From: Berberis thunbergii
Taxonomy: Eukaryota; Streptophyta; Magnoliopsida; Ranunculales; Berberidaceae
DNA length: 64,000 nucleotides
Assembly: GCA_003290165.1 (NCBI GenBank)
Contig: QNQO01000197.1
Span: 372,001-436,000 of the forward strand
Reading direction: 5' to 3'
This document shows, piece by piece, positions 33,241 through 43,680 of this stretch. Each line of letters starts with the position of its first letter. Position 1 is the first letter of the stretch. The notes beneath the pieces are model-generated. The model saw only the letters and a list, made by a program, of their open reading frames with translations, was not told the origin of the DNA and made no database searches. Made by a program: the position numbers and the translations under genes.

Positions 33241-35400
33241 GAAAGTCAAGCAAATCAATGAAGACTGATTATGCAAACTTGTTTATTTGTATTGAATGCT
33301 TTTGTAAAAATTACAATGGAAGGATTGAAATGTAAAGGCAGTATTCGAGATTGCCACCCTCCTCAATGAGCAAAGATCAATTGTACTCAGTTATTACATA
33401 AATGAATGAATGCTATTTCCCTTACTAGTCTATTATTTATAGCAACAAAACTAACACTAACAGTAAGTATAACAAAGCACTCTGAGTTAACAGAGCACCT
33501 AACAGAACTGCTTTACAGACTGCTAACAACATATAAACTTGCCCAACAATAGTGAAGACGTTATTGCTTCCGCTATCAATTTGCATCAACTCCCAATCAA
33601 AACAATGTTTGCATTAGGAGATCTGTGCACATGAGCAACATTATATTTATTACTGAAATGGGATCCTTAAATGTGGATTAATCATATCATACTCCTTAAT
33701 TTCCACCCTCCCCACTGGGAAGCATTTTTCGGATTCCAGCATTTAAAAACAAATTAGTAAAGTTAACAAATGCAAAAATACACCTCCATTCACAAATAGT
33801 CTGAACATGATGAGCATTAATCCACCATTCATATCCTTTAATTAAACATGCTGCAAAGAAAAATAAATAACCCCAAACACATGGATATTGCGACGTGGCA
33901 GACCAAATTTCTCTCTACAACCCAAATTTCTTTGCACTAAAACCAAATGAATGGTACGTCAAAGAAGAAGCCCAAACCCTACTAATAATTCTTGCTGTTT
34001 TGTTCATAGCGCATATTGGTGTTTAGTACTTTACAATACATGTTTGGCATTCAAGTGAAGAGCACCCCTCTAATATTCATTCAAACATGCAACATGTCTT
34101 GGTGACTTGTGAATTGGGCATTTGTGGTTGCAAAACAGAGGCCCAAACTTGCGGTTGCTACCACCAAATGGTACCATCCGTAGTGACTTGTCCCTTGGAA
34201 AACAAGGGGTACTCTAAAAATTTGTTAGGGCATCAGGTAGGGATGTTCAATTTTACTACAACTACTCAATATAAAACTGTTCATCTAAAGATAATCAACA
34301 AAGATTGACTTTTTTTACTATGCAATTATTTTCTCTAGTCAAACAAAAATTGGAAAAAGAGTAAATTATTTTCTCTCCTGAAAAAGAGTAAATTATTTTC
34401 TTTCCTGATTATAGGATCAACCCACTGGCATTCTCCTAATTGGATTTACTTCCAGATGAATGTAACGAAAACAAGAAGGTGGGTTGCAATATATACAAGC
34501 ATGTGGTTATGAAAAAATTATTGAGCCTAAATTCCACTCCCGACCACTTAATAAATACTTAACTAAATTCAATTCAAAACCTCGTAATAAACTTTTGTAT
34601 TGTTGATTTACAATTGTAAACTTCCTAAAATACATGTACTGCAGATGATTTCAATTCTTGATGATGGAAACTAAGTAATACATTAGCAAATCATTAATCT
34701 TGAAACTTGTTGTGTACAAAAGTTTGGTTGTAATGAGTATAAGGAGGACCACAATAGTACGATTTATAACTTATTTGATTATAGTTTCAGAGAAGAAGCT
34801 GAAAGAAGGACCACCCAAGTGCTTGAATGAGCCATGGAAAATATGTTTGATGAAAATCCCTTTTGTTTGTTTGACACACAAACACCCAAACTACACAAAA
34901 CATACACTACCACTTCATTCAGTTCATTGAAACAAGACATGCAAGTATCTATCTACACATGAAGCCTATAATCCACCATGAATGTTAGCTATAGTGGCTA
35001 TTCAGTAGTAATCAGAGTGAAAGAGAAAGCAAGGCAGTGTGTGCTTGATAGCAAGTTTTGTGGCTAATTTGAACACAACAAGGGGATATAATGAGTGTAC
35101 AATAGAGTGTTTGTTCCTCAATCAATCCAACTGTGAGAGGGGTTTGCTAAGCAAAATATGAGGACAAAAAACACTCAAGTGCCTTTTGGCGAATCTTACA
35201 TATTCAACCTTTTGTCGAATGTTATTTCATAGCACATTCAATAGCCAAGTTTACAGAAGTTTCATTAAGGTTGTTCAATTTACTCTTTTTCAGGAGAGAA
35301 AGATGCATGAAATCGATTTGAAGGCCACCGAACATTCACTTTCAAGAAGAATTCAATTTTCAAACAAAATGCTCATTGTAAAAAAATACAATCATCAAAC
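33241..35400. other. CACTA interior without recognisable gene
   Basis: AT-rich sequence with no frame above background. An LTR- or SINE-like stretch may lie at about 33280-33560. Confidence 0.4.
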
Positions 35401-35479
35401 CCTAATTTCATCCTAAATAAAAGAGAACCCTGATGAACCCTAATTTCATCATAAATAAAAGAGAGAGAGAGAGAATACC

Positions 35480-35750
35480 TGTTCGGTTGCAGTGGCTGAT
35501 CGATTTTGAAGTCGATTGAAGTCGAGGGAGGAGCAGGGAAGTCGAGGGAGCATGGAAGGAGGGGAGGAGGGAAGTCGAGGGAGGGAGCAGGGAAGGAGAA
35601 GGAGCAGGGGGAAGTCGAGTCGAGGGAGGGAGCAGGTCGATGGAAGTCGAATGGAGGGAAGCAGGTCGAGGGAGGGAGCTTCGATTTTGTGAAATTGTCG
35701 ATGGAAGTCGAATGGAGGGAAGGTCGAGAGCCAAAAATAGCCCGCCCAAT
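35480..35750. repeat. Purine-rich minisatellite inside CACTA
   Basis: Irregular tandem units such as GTCGAGGGAGGGAGCAGG and TCGATGGAAGTCGAATGGAG, preceded by a (GA)n tract at 35460-35475. Frames across it on both strands are low complexity and are not genes. It lies next to the right subterminal repeats, where the minus-strand promoter of the cargo would be expected. Confidence 0.75.
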
Positions 35751-35771
35751 TTTTTTTTCCAGCTTTTCATG

Positions 35772-36182
35772 TAGCCACGGTTTTTAGCCGTTGCTAGATC
35801 TAGCCACGGTTTAAAACCGTTGCTAAATTTTTTTGTTGCAACGGTTTTGAGCCGTTGCTAAGTCTAGCCACGGTTTAAAACCGTTGCTAAATTTGTTTGT
35901 TGCAACGGTTTTGAGCCGTTGCTAGATCTAGCCACGGTTCAGAACCGTTGCTAAATTTTTTGTTGCAACGATTTTGAGCCGTTGCTAATAATGCTCACGG
36001 TCTGGAGCCGTTGCTACTTTTAGCCACAGTTTGTAGCCGTGCCAACTATACCAACGGTTTTAAACCGTGGACATGTTGTTTATTACCCACGGTTTTAAGC
36101 CGTTGGTACTTATAGCTACGGTTTTTGGCCGTGGCAAATACACCAATAGTTTAGAACCGTGGGCAGCTCGGCGTAGCTAAAT
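35772..36182. repeat. CACTA right subterminal repeats
   Basis: About ten copies of AGCCACGGTTTAAAACCGTTGC / GCAACGGTTTTGAGCCGTTGC, the same motif as on the left, spaced mostly 20-45 bp apart and ending just before the terminal inverted repeat. Confidence 0.88.
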
Positions 36183-36203
36183 GGCCCTTTTGGTGTAGTG
36201 TTG

Positions 36204-37107
36204 GTGCAACAAAGTTGAAAAAAAAACACCCAAAATATAGGTACAATCAAGCTAAATAGTCAGATACACGTAGCAACTCCAATGAGAAAAGATACGTTTC
36301 CTAATTGACTCAATTTTTATAAAATGTAAACATTTAATATGCACAAGAATAAGTATGTATTGTGTTTACTAGAACTAGAACCTACACATGCAACTGTTTA
36401 TAGGCTATATTGTATTTATATATAGGCGCACTTAATTAGTTGTTGTTCTTCTTCTTCTTATTATTATTATTAACTATAATACCTATTGGGCTCAGGTTGG
36501 GTATCCTAAGTGTTGCCCAAAGCATATCATGTTTAGCCTATTAGGTTTGGGCTTGGTCCGCCCAAGTTACACTCCAAATTAGGAGTGAAATCCCTTCATT
36601 TTTTCCCCCAAATAATTGAACTTCATATGCCTGTTTAGGACTATATTATACTTTTTTACTTAAGTTTATTCTCACATTTTTATAACAATTCTATGTTAAT
36701 CAATGAATGCTGGAACAACTTATACCAAATAAAAATCTTATGAATGCTTAGAAATTATGAAAAAGGTGCAAAGCCTTTTGTAGCCAATGTTCTTTTTCCC
36801 TTTTGAATTTAGCTTAACTTGAAATAAATATTTTCTTATTTTTGTGGTTTAGGTTAAAGCTTTAAATGAATTTTTTTATTATTTTTGTAGTTCTAATCAG
36901 GCTTCTATTTATCATATATTCTTATTTCCAAAGACAAACTTACAAAATAAATACATAATAAAATTTCAACTTCATTCAATAAACATAGTTATTTTTAGTT
37001 TAAGCTAATTAACTCATCCAGATATGGATGAATAACAAACGCTGGGAGAAAACATGGGTTTCTTGATTAACATGGAGGGAAACAATATTTACGTCTCATA
37101 ACATTGG
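36204..37107. other. AT-rich intergenic sequence
   Basis: No gene recognised. Contains a short (TTC/TTA)n run near 36445-36470. Confidence 0.5.
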
Positions 37108-37117
37108 CATTGGCAAT

Positions 37118-37228
37118 TTGCCAATGGTAGCCTGGTTAGATGGTTAAGGCTGTGGTGATTTAACCCCAATGTCTTAGATTCTATATCCACCGGTGACACA
37201 CTTGCCTTTCGAAAAAAAAAAAAAAAAA
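37118..37228 (+). mobile_element. Short SINE with poly(A) tail
   Basis: 111 bp containing a tRNA-like A box (TGGTTAGATGGTTAAGG) and a weaker B-box region (TTAGATTCTATATCC), ending in a run of about 17 A. Flanked by CATTGGCAAT (37108-37117) and CATTAGCAAT (37229-37238), a 9-of-10 target duplication consistent with LINE-mediated insertion. Confidence 0.75.
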
Positions 37229-37666
37229 CATTAGCAATCTTCTATAATAATAATCAAGAAAAATTAATAATTGATTCTCAATAATTGAAAAGGATCAGTG
37301 TCCTTTATCCATGTGCTTGTGTGAATGAGACATGCATACTTGTACTATGTGTTAAATGAACATGCTACACTAATAATATGGTCGAGTAACACTAATAATA
37401 AATGAGTTGTTTTGTCACGTTTACACTTTTACTATGTGTTAAGTGAAATTTTGACACTAATGTTCGTTTTGTCTTTATCTTATTGCCCTCTCCTGGAATA
37501 TCATTAAAACAAATGAGTCGTCCCATACATGACCCTAGTGTCGCTATTTTCTAAAAGAGTATAAATGCAGGGTCATATGCTTAGGGAAAAGATTCAAACA
37601 CCTTAACCTTACCTTATGCTACTCATAGACTAAATGAGGATGCAATTTGGTGGTCATGGGAAATGT

Positions 37667-38500
37667 TGTTGGGATGAAGTTGGTTTGAATAATTCCACAT
37701 CAAGTAAGGAGAAGTCGTCACTAAGGTTTATAAGGGAGTGGTCAACTCCCTAATAGTAACGAAACCTTTTAAGATAAAAAAACCTCATACCCGTGGCCCA
37801 GATGGTAGGCTCAAGTTGCGGTGTTTAAGTTTGGGACAATATCGTTGCTATATATAATGGACCTAGGTGTGTGCATGCGCTCAACGCGCGCCAACAAGTT
37901 GTATCAGAGCCGATGGTTCGGCAGTTACATGGCAAGGTGGAGCAGGTGCAGGCGACACATTGTTCTGGGGATCATGCGCGCGGTAGCAAGCCAGGTAGAG
38001 CATCGCATGTGCGTGGTCCGCCAGATGAATGAATCCAGATTAGGTTCCAAATCCTTGCCAAGAGAAGGTATCCTACAAGTCCGGACAAGGTAGAGCTAGT
38101 GCGGTCGTTGCGATTAAGGTGGAGCCAATAACGCCGGGATAGCAGCCTGTACACCGAGTGCTACGCACATGATCGTGGTCGCACATGAGACTCGAGGAGG
38201 AGGTGTACTTCGAGATGTTGCAGACTAGTGGATGGATTGTAGGATGTGTGACGATTTGTGCCAAAGGTGGAGATTGTTGGGATGAAGTTGGCTTGAATAG
38301 TCCCACATCAAGTAAGGAGGAGTCGTCACTAAGGTTTATAAGGGAGTGGTCCACTCCCTAATAGTAACGTGGCCTTTTAAGATAAAAATCCTCACACCCG
38401 TGGCCCGGATGGTAGACCCAAGTTGTGGTGTTTAAGTTGGGAATAATATCATTGCTATGATAGTGGACCTAAGTGTGCGCACGTGCTCAGCGTGCCAACA
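37667..38500 (+). mobile_element. Complete TRIM retrotransposon
   Basis: 834 bp in total: LTRs 37667-37896 and 38275-38500, both TGTTGGG...GCCAACA, with a 378-bp interior that encodes nothing. A primer-binding site follows the first LTR (TTGTATCAGAGCC, complementary to initiator Met-tRNA) and a purine tract (AAAGGTGGAGA) precedes the second. Flanks AATGT and AAAGT agree at 4 of 5 positions. Size and layout define a terminal-repeat retrotransposon in miniature. The LTR shows no 5S-rRNA-like segment, so it is not Cassandra. Confidence 0.93.
37897..37911 (+). promoter_or_regulatory. TRIM primer-binding site
   Basis: AGTTGTATCAGAGCC immediately after the 5' LTR; one base from the common TGGTATCAGAGC complement of Met-tRNA. 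Confidence 0.8.
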
Positions 38501-38832
38501 AAAGTTAGATGAAGATAGTTTTGTCAATTGCTGCTTTTATTTCTTACATAAATCCGGGCAGGGGTTCCTTAGCTATGTTAAGTAGACCAAGAAAGGAGTG
38601 TCCATTGAACTAATTAAGTTTTTCTCACTGAAGTCTTGTTCAAATTGCCACTGCTTTCCTTTTTTTAAAATTTTATGAAATTTCACAACATTCCATTGCT
38701 AATTAGAGCTATTTTAATTTTCTGATCTGTTTTTGTCTAATATATAAATAGTTGATGTTCAAACAAAAAGGCCTCAACTCCTAAAAAGAAATGGTCCCTT
38801 TTATTCCATGGTTTTTGTCAACAAAATGTCAA

Positions 38833-39022
38833 CAATAATTCTAGGGGTCGAGGGAGAGATCGAGGGAGGGAGCGAGGGATGGGTGAAAGCCACTCATTTG
38901 CCTCGAGATAAGCGTCATCGCACATCTGAAATTTGATGCGCTCATCTCGAGGCGGATGGGTGGTTACCACCCATCCCTCGCCCCCTTTCCCTCGCTCCCT
39001 CCCTCGCTCTGTAGCAAAGCTC
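38833..39022. mobile_element. Foldback MITE with 9-bp target duplication
   Basis: 190-bp imperfect hairpin: the left GAGGGAGGGAGCGAGGGATG pairs with the right CATCCCTCGCCCCC...CTCCCTCCCTCGCTC, and GCCTCGAGATAAGCG pairs with GCGCTCATCTCGAGGC around the loop. Exact direct repeats AAATGTCAA at 38824-38832 and 39023-39031. Same architecture and central CTCGAGAT core as 15641-15840. The mirror-image frames on the two strands here are a product of the palindrome. Confidence 0.88.
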
Positions 39023-39232
39023 AAATGTCAATGCACTCTAAATAGAATTTTTCTAGACAGTCAGGCCTGCGCCAGGCCACGCCCAATACTTTTCATCATC
39101 CTAGAGATGTATATCTTGAAGATAATGGACGGTATTAGTCTGGCCTGGCTCTCTAGAAGATCTGCTCTAAATAGGATATGCGGTTTAGAAATTAACTTAT
39201 TACAATGTTTATAGAAAGAAACTATTGTTGTA

Positions 39233-39402
39233 GAGTGAGGCTAGGGAATTAGGTTTTGCAATCATGTTTTGCAACCAAGATGATGTGGCATCGTCAGAGG
39301 AGGTTTTTTACAACCTTGAGATACACATAAACTTTTTGGGGATTTCATCATTTTTTCGAGATCACATCACCCTGGTTGTAAAAAACCTAGTTTCCTAGCA
39401 TT
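39233..39402. mobile_element. MITE-like repeat, copy 2
   Basis: Second copy of the 5809-5962 repeat. The ends GAGGCTAGGGAATTAGGTTTT and, inverted, AAAACCTAGTTTCCTAGC are better preserved here. No clear target duplication. Confidence 0.65.
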
Positions 39403-39431
39403 TTTATTGTCGTAATTAAACTAATAATTTT

Positions 39432-40020
39432 TAGGGCAGACTCGATATGGGTAACTGGCCCGAGTACCCAAGCTCGAGAATTGGATCTGCATTTTGAAGA
39501 CTGGATTTTTAGGGATCGACCTTGAATTGAGTGAGACTCTCAGTAACCGAAATTTTTGGTCGGCCCAGTCCCCATTTCATCTTTTAAAAAAAAAATGTTT
39601 TTGTTAGTTTTCAAATTAAAATTTGAATATTTGCCTTTTTAAAGCCAAAAACGCTAAATACATATTATAAAGAAAGTCGGAACAAGATACCTTTTTGGGC
39701 CAAAACACACAAAATACATATTGTAGAGAAACTAGAAACATACTGTTTTTTGGCCAAAATACACAAAATACCTATTATAGAGAAAGTAGAAACATATTTT
39801 TTAGGCCAAAATTTAGAATTTCATAAAAATACACGAGCCGGCCGTGTAACCAGCTGGTTATGGGAATCAGAACTAAGGACCAAACTGAAAATTTTGGTCA
39901 GATCCGGGTTATAGGACTGATGATTAAAATTAAATTAAAAAGACTGGCCCTGCCCGGACTGGACAGTTCAGTCTGGTGCTCGGTTCAGTCCAGTTTTTCA
40001 TTTTAAAATGCCCAGCCCTA
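39432..40020. mobile_element. hAT-like non-autonomous element
   Basis: 589 bp from TAGGGCAGACTCG to GCCCAGCCCTA. Its ends and the ATGGGTAACTGGCCCG segment resemble the TAGGGCTGAGCA / GGGTAACCGG start of the 42502-43680 element. The flanking 8-mers (ATAATTTT, CTAATTAC) do not match, so the target duplication is lost or the boundary is off by a few bases. Confidence 0.6.
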
Positions 40021-40448
40021 CTAATTACGCACATGATTATTTCATTTTGTTATTGAAATCCTTTGGACATTGCATGGTTCTTCAGCTTTATATTCCTTTT
40101 GGTTTTGTTGATTATGTAATTGTTATATTGTGTAAAGCTTGTTAATTACATAAATAATGGCGTTCCTTGTTTGCAGAAACATTTGTGATATCAAGTTCAT
40201 CTGAGCAACATATGAGATCTTGACCATAGGTCCCAAAGATGGGCGAGGGGGACTTGGACAAGCCTAATGCCTTCACTTCCAAGTCGATGCTTCCAAGTGT
40301 TACTTGGGCCAAGCCTAAAAATGACAAACCCTTATCCAATTTTTGGTAATGTGCAACTAGTATACTAGTATCTCACAATTAGGAACAAAATTACAGGGAG
40401 CAGAGCACCCAAAAATAAAATAAAATAAAATGTAACATATTTATTTCT
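40021..40448. other. Intergenic sequence, 3' side of SAUR gene
   Basis: No gene recognised; includes the probable 3' UTR of the minus-strand SAUR. Confidence 0.5.
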
Positions 40449-40886
40449 TTAACATCTCTGAATCACTTTGATCCTATGTTTAGCTTCCACACCATTTCTC
40501 TTGCTTCGCAAAATCTTCTGGAGCTCCTCAGGAGGGCAAGGGATTGCGAGCGTCCCTTCTTGTTTGAACCCAAATTCCTCTTCAGCCTTCTTTAACAACC
40601 TCAAAAACTCTGGATTACTTAGATGACCCAACTCAACCACAAACCTCTTCTGTTCACTACCCTTTACTGCAAACACCGCGAAATGTCCTTCCTTTACATC
40701 TTCTGGCACCATTGTAGCTGTTGTTGCTTCCGCTTTCTCATCAAACTCATCATCGTCCTCTGGGATCAATCTTCTTGATGGTAATATACACATGTTGAAC
40801 TTATGCTTCAAAGACCTTAACATCTCCATGAGTGTGTAACGTACCTTCAAGTAGCACTTTTTGAGAAGCTCTGAATTCATGGTCAT
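40449..40886 (-). CDS. SAUR family protein
   Basis: Intronless 145-residue protein. Core SAUR blocks: VPEDVKEGHFAVFAVKGSEQ (about 60-79), KRFVVELGHLSNPEFLRLLK (about 80-99), KAEEEFGFKQEGTLAIPCPP (about 100-119). The N terminus is longer than in the other SAUR here and has an acidic stretch (PEDDDEFDEKAE, about 42-53). SAURs act near the plasma membrane to relieve PP2C.D inhibition of H+-ATPases during auxin-driven growth. Alternative starts are Met3 and Met19/21; I kept the first ATG. The basic C-terminal tail (RSKRNGVEAKHRIK) is distinctive. The frame is intact and the gene is probably active. A CACTATATATGAT motif lies only about 25 bp before the ATG, so the real TATA box may be elsewhere. 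Confidence 0.9.
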   Translation of the reverse strand: MTMNSELLKKCYLKVRYTLMEMLRSLKHKFNMCILPSRRLIPEDDDEFDEKAEATTATMVPEDVKEGHFAVFAVKGSEQKRFVVELGHLSNPEFLRLLKKAEEEFGFKQEGTLAIPCPPEELQKILRSKRNGVEAKHRIKVIQRC

Positions 40887-41718
40887 TTGGAGTACCTAGA
40901 TATCATATATAGTGAAGTATAGACTGAGATTAACGTGTGGGGTCTTGATGTATAGACGAAGCTTCGCATCAGTTAATGTCATGGGGTCCTCTAATTTCGG
41001 ATCAGTTAATATTTTGCATGGTGAGGTCATCACTTTTGTCATTATCTTATCCTATCTTGTGTGCATTATTTACTGATGAACAAGTAAATGAGTATGGTTA
41101 TTCAGATCAAAATCAGAGATCTGCACATCAGTTGCCACGATCTGTTACCGAATTGTGATGTCTTGCCAATTGTTTCACTGGTACAAAGTTCAGTAAAAAA
41201 GAAAATTTGAATTGAAATTTGTAAATATGAATGTGTATATAGTAAAGGCGATGTGGATGTTAGGTGGGAACGATAGTCAGTTAGTCTCCAGGCAATGGTC
41301 AAGGCTATCGACTGGCTTGTCCTGGATGTGTACCTTGCATTTATCAATTAGATGGAAATGGTTTGAGAAAGGATGGACTCAAGGCCCCATCTCAATTTAA
41401 TGTGTCGGGAAGCTGTATTGCTGGTTGGAGTATGGTGTTGAATATTCAGGCATATAGTAGTAATCAAAGTGTTAACACAGAACGAAGCAGTGAGTGTGGA
41501 CTTGCGGTGACTTCAGACCTAGATCTTCTTCACAAATTACATCCATACTCTGCATAAGATTTCCAGAGTTTATGTGGATCAAACATTCATATCTTCTGAC
41601 CAACAAAAACTATTACAATCCAGCACCGGCTCTCCTGATTTGGAGGCCAAACGACGAAATTGAAGCCCAGAAAGAGTAATTGTGAGGGGGTGAGCAAAAG
41701 ATATGGACATAATGTTTT
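40887..41718. other. Intergenic sequence upstream of SAUR gene
   Basis: No coding sequence recognised. It includes the promoter side of the minus-strand SAUR. Confidence 0.45.
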
Positions 41719-41823
41719 TGAGTATGCGTATCCAACACCATACACCATAATATGCTATAGAGAATAACAATGTGGAGGAAAAATATATTTCTTATTGATA
41801 TGTATATCTATTGGTGGTAGAGA

Positions 41824-42092
41824 TCAAAGTAGTCAAAGCGTTGAAGTGAAGGCAAAGTGAGAACCCCTTTGACCGTTTTAAGTGAAAAGCGAAGCAAACA
41901 CTTTTCAAACGGAATAAAATTTTATAAAAGGCAAATAAAAACTTTTACTTATATTTAGGCTGTTGGATAGAAAACTAAAGTTATAATGTTGTATTAATGA
42001 TAACCAGTCGTATAATTTCATACATAATTTGCACTATAATAATGATTAAAATTTCATCTATAATCCTCAATCAATTCTATCACTTAATTAAA

Positions 42093-42132
<40 letters not shown>

Positions 42133-42491
42133 GTAACCAATTTTAAATTTATTTGAAGATATTTAAGTAACTAACATCTTTAAAAGAGATTTTTTTTGTA
42201 TTAGTATACTATGTAGCAAATTAGAAATATAGTTGTATGCTACTATTAAAAATAATAAATAAACAAATACATAAAAAAAACAATGAAAATCTTTGTGTGG
42301 ACTTTATAGTATTTGAAAATTGGAAGCTATCTCTATTTAAAAATATGTAATCCTAATAATCTATTACATTAATAAAATTTCCATCGTAAACATAAAAAAA
42401 ATTAAATTAAAAAAAAATTCCCACTCTCTTGCTTTGGCCAAGGCAAATGGTGTTGTCACCGCTTTGCTTTAAATAGTCACTTTGACTACAA
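41824..42491. mobile_element. Mutator-like MITE nested in LTR
   Basis: 668 bp with inverted GTAGTCAAAG-type ends (TCAAAGTAGTCAAAGCG and, inverted, TTGTAGTCAAAGTGAC). Flanked by TGGTAGAGA (41815-41823) and TGGTAGAAA (42492-42500), 8 of 9 identical. The uninterrupted site is visible in the partner LTR at about 45866 (TGGTAGAGA), which supports the insertion. Confidence 0.75.
42094..42132. repeat. (ATA)n microsatellite
   Basis: About 13 uninterrupted ATA units inside the Mutator-like MITE. Confidence 0.95.
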
Positions 42492-42501
42492 TGGTAGAAA
42501 T

Positions 42502-43680
42502 TAGGGCTGAGCAAGTACGGGTAACCGGCGCAAAAGCTAAAAATCGAAAACCAACCCGAAAATTTTGGGCACGTGTTTATGAGGACCGAAACCGGACCGA
42601 GTTGACCGGGTAACCAAGGTCCCGGTTAACCGAATTACGAGTTGGTTTAGGGCCGGTCTCGGTCCTAAAAGCAAAAAAATACTTCATTCACCGTACGTAC
42701 AAAAATTATATAAAAAAATTACAAAAAAAACCATACAACAAATTACAAAAAAAAAATCGGATACAATTCATGGTGAGAGACGGGTCGTCTGAAGAATCTC
42801 ATATATGATCAAAGATAGATCGGAGATCTGATCCAAGATAGATCCGAGATCTGATCAAAGATAGATTTGAGATCTGATAAAAAATCTGATCAAGATCTGA
42901 TTAAAGATAGATCTGAGATCTGATCCAAGATAGATCTGATCGAGATCTGATCCAAGATAGATCTGATCGAGATCTGATCAAAGATAGATCTGAGATCCTG
43001 ATCAAGATCCGAGATCAGATATAATCAAAGATCTGAGATCAAATCATATCAAGATCAGATCCGAGAAGATCTCTCCGTCTCCACTGTGAGAAGATCAGAT
43101 CAGAAAATCTCTCCGCCTCCGCTGTGAGAAGATCTCTCCAACTTCGCTGTGAGAAGATCTCTCCGCCTCTACTATGGGAAGATCAGAAAGATTAGAAGAT
43201 CTCTCTGCCTCCGCTGTGAGAAGATCAGATCCGAGAAGATCAGATCAAGATCTCTCTACCTCGGCTGTGAGTAGAGGCGTTCGCGGCTTTGCCTCCGCTG
43301 TGAGAAGGGAGGGGAGAGGGAGGCGGCCTCAGATCGGCCTCCGCTGTGAGAAGAGAAGAAGCGTTTGCGATTTCCTCGCCATTTAGAATTTCTGGAGAAT
43401 GTGAGAATGAGGAAACTGTGAGACTCTCTGTGAAGAATGTGAGAATTTCTGAAGAATGTGAAACTCTCTGTGAAGTTGAGGGGAGAGAGAATTAATTAAG
43501 TGAAGGAGTCGGGTCGAGCCGATTACTCGACGGGCTACAAAAATGGAAATCGAGGTTCGGACCAGAAACTTTGGGCTGGGCCGGGCTTTTACAACTGAAC
43601 ATTTTTAAGTAATTAAAATCGATCCGATCGATCTGGTTGTCGGTTCGGTCTGAGTTTTCGGTCCTAAATGCCCACCCCTA
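42502..43680. mobile_element. hAT-like non-autonomous element, exact 8-bp duplication
   Basis: 1,179 bp from TAGGGCTGAGCA to TGCCCACCCCTA, with GTAGAAAT on both sides (42494-42501, 43681-43688). The left duplication overlaps the right target duplication of the neighbouring Mutator-like MITE, so this hAT landed in that scar later. The interior has an AGATCTGATC-rich array (42800-43080) and tandem GAAGATCTCTCCGCCTCCGC units (43060-43270). No transposase. Confidence 0.88.

Larger units (their letters stand above)
22227..36200 (-). mobile_element. 13,974-bp CACTA (En/Spm) element with captured host exons
   Basis: Left end CACTACACCAAAAACCCCC, right end GGCCCTTTTGGTGTAGTG, with TTG on both sides (22224-22226 and 36201-36203), the 3-bp duplication typical of CACTA. 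Both ends carry dense subterminal copies of a motif near TAGCAACGGTTTTAAGCCGTGGC. Genes are on the minus strand: Transposase_24 at 32133-30476, SEUSS-like exons, five LRR-kinase exons and a permease exon present twice. No TNPD/tnp2-type transposase is seen, so it probably needs help in trans. Nothing in the cargo is free of lesions or complete. Confidence 0.93.

Noticed and set aside
35408..35787. Long frames on both strands (S/P/L-rich and G/E-rich)
   Set aside because: Low-complexity translation of the purine-rich minisatellite next to the CACTA right end.
37667..38500. Cassandra-type TRIM with 5S rRNA promoter
   Set aside because: No 5S-like segment with its A box, intermediate element and C box can be seen in either LTR.
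38818..39214. Opposed frames both reading GWVVTTHP
   Set aside because: Mirror-image product of the foldback MITE palindrome.
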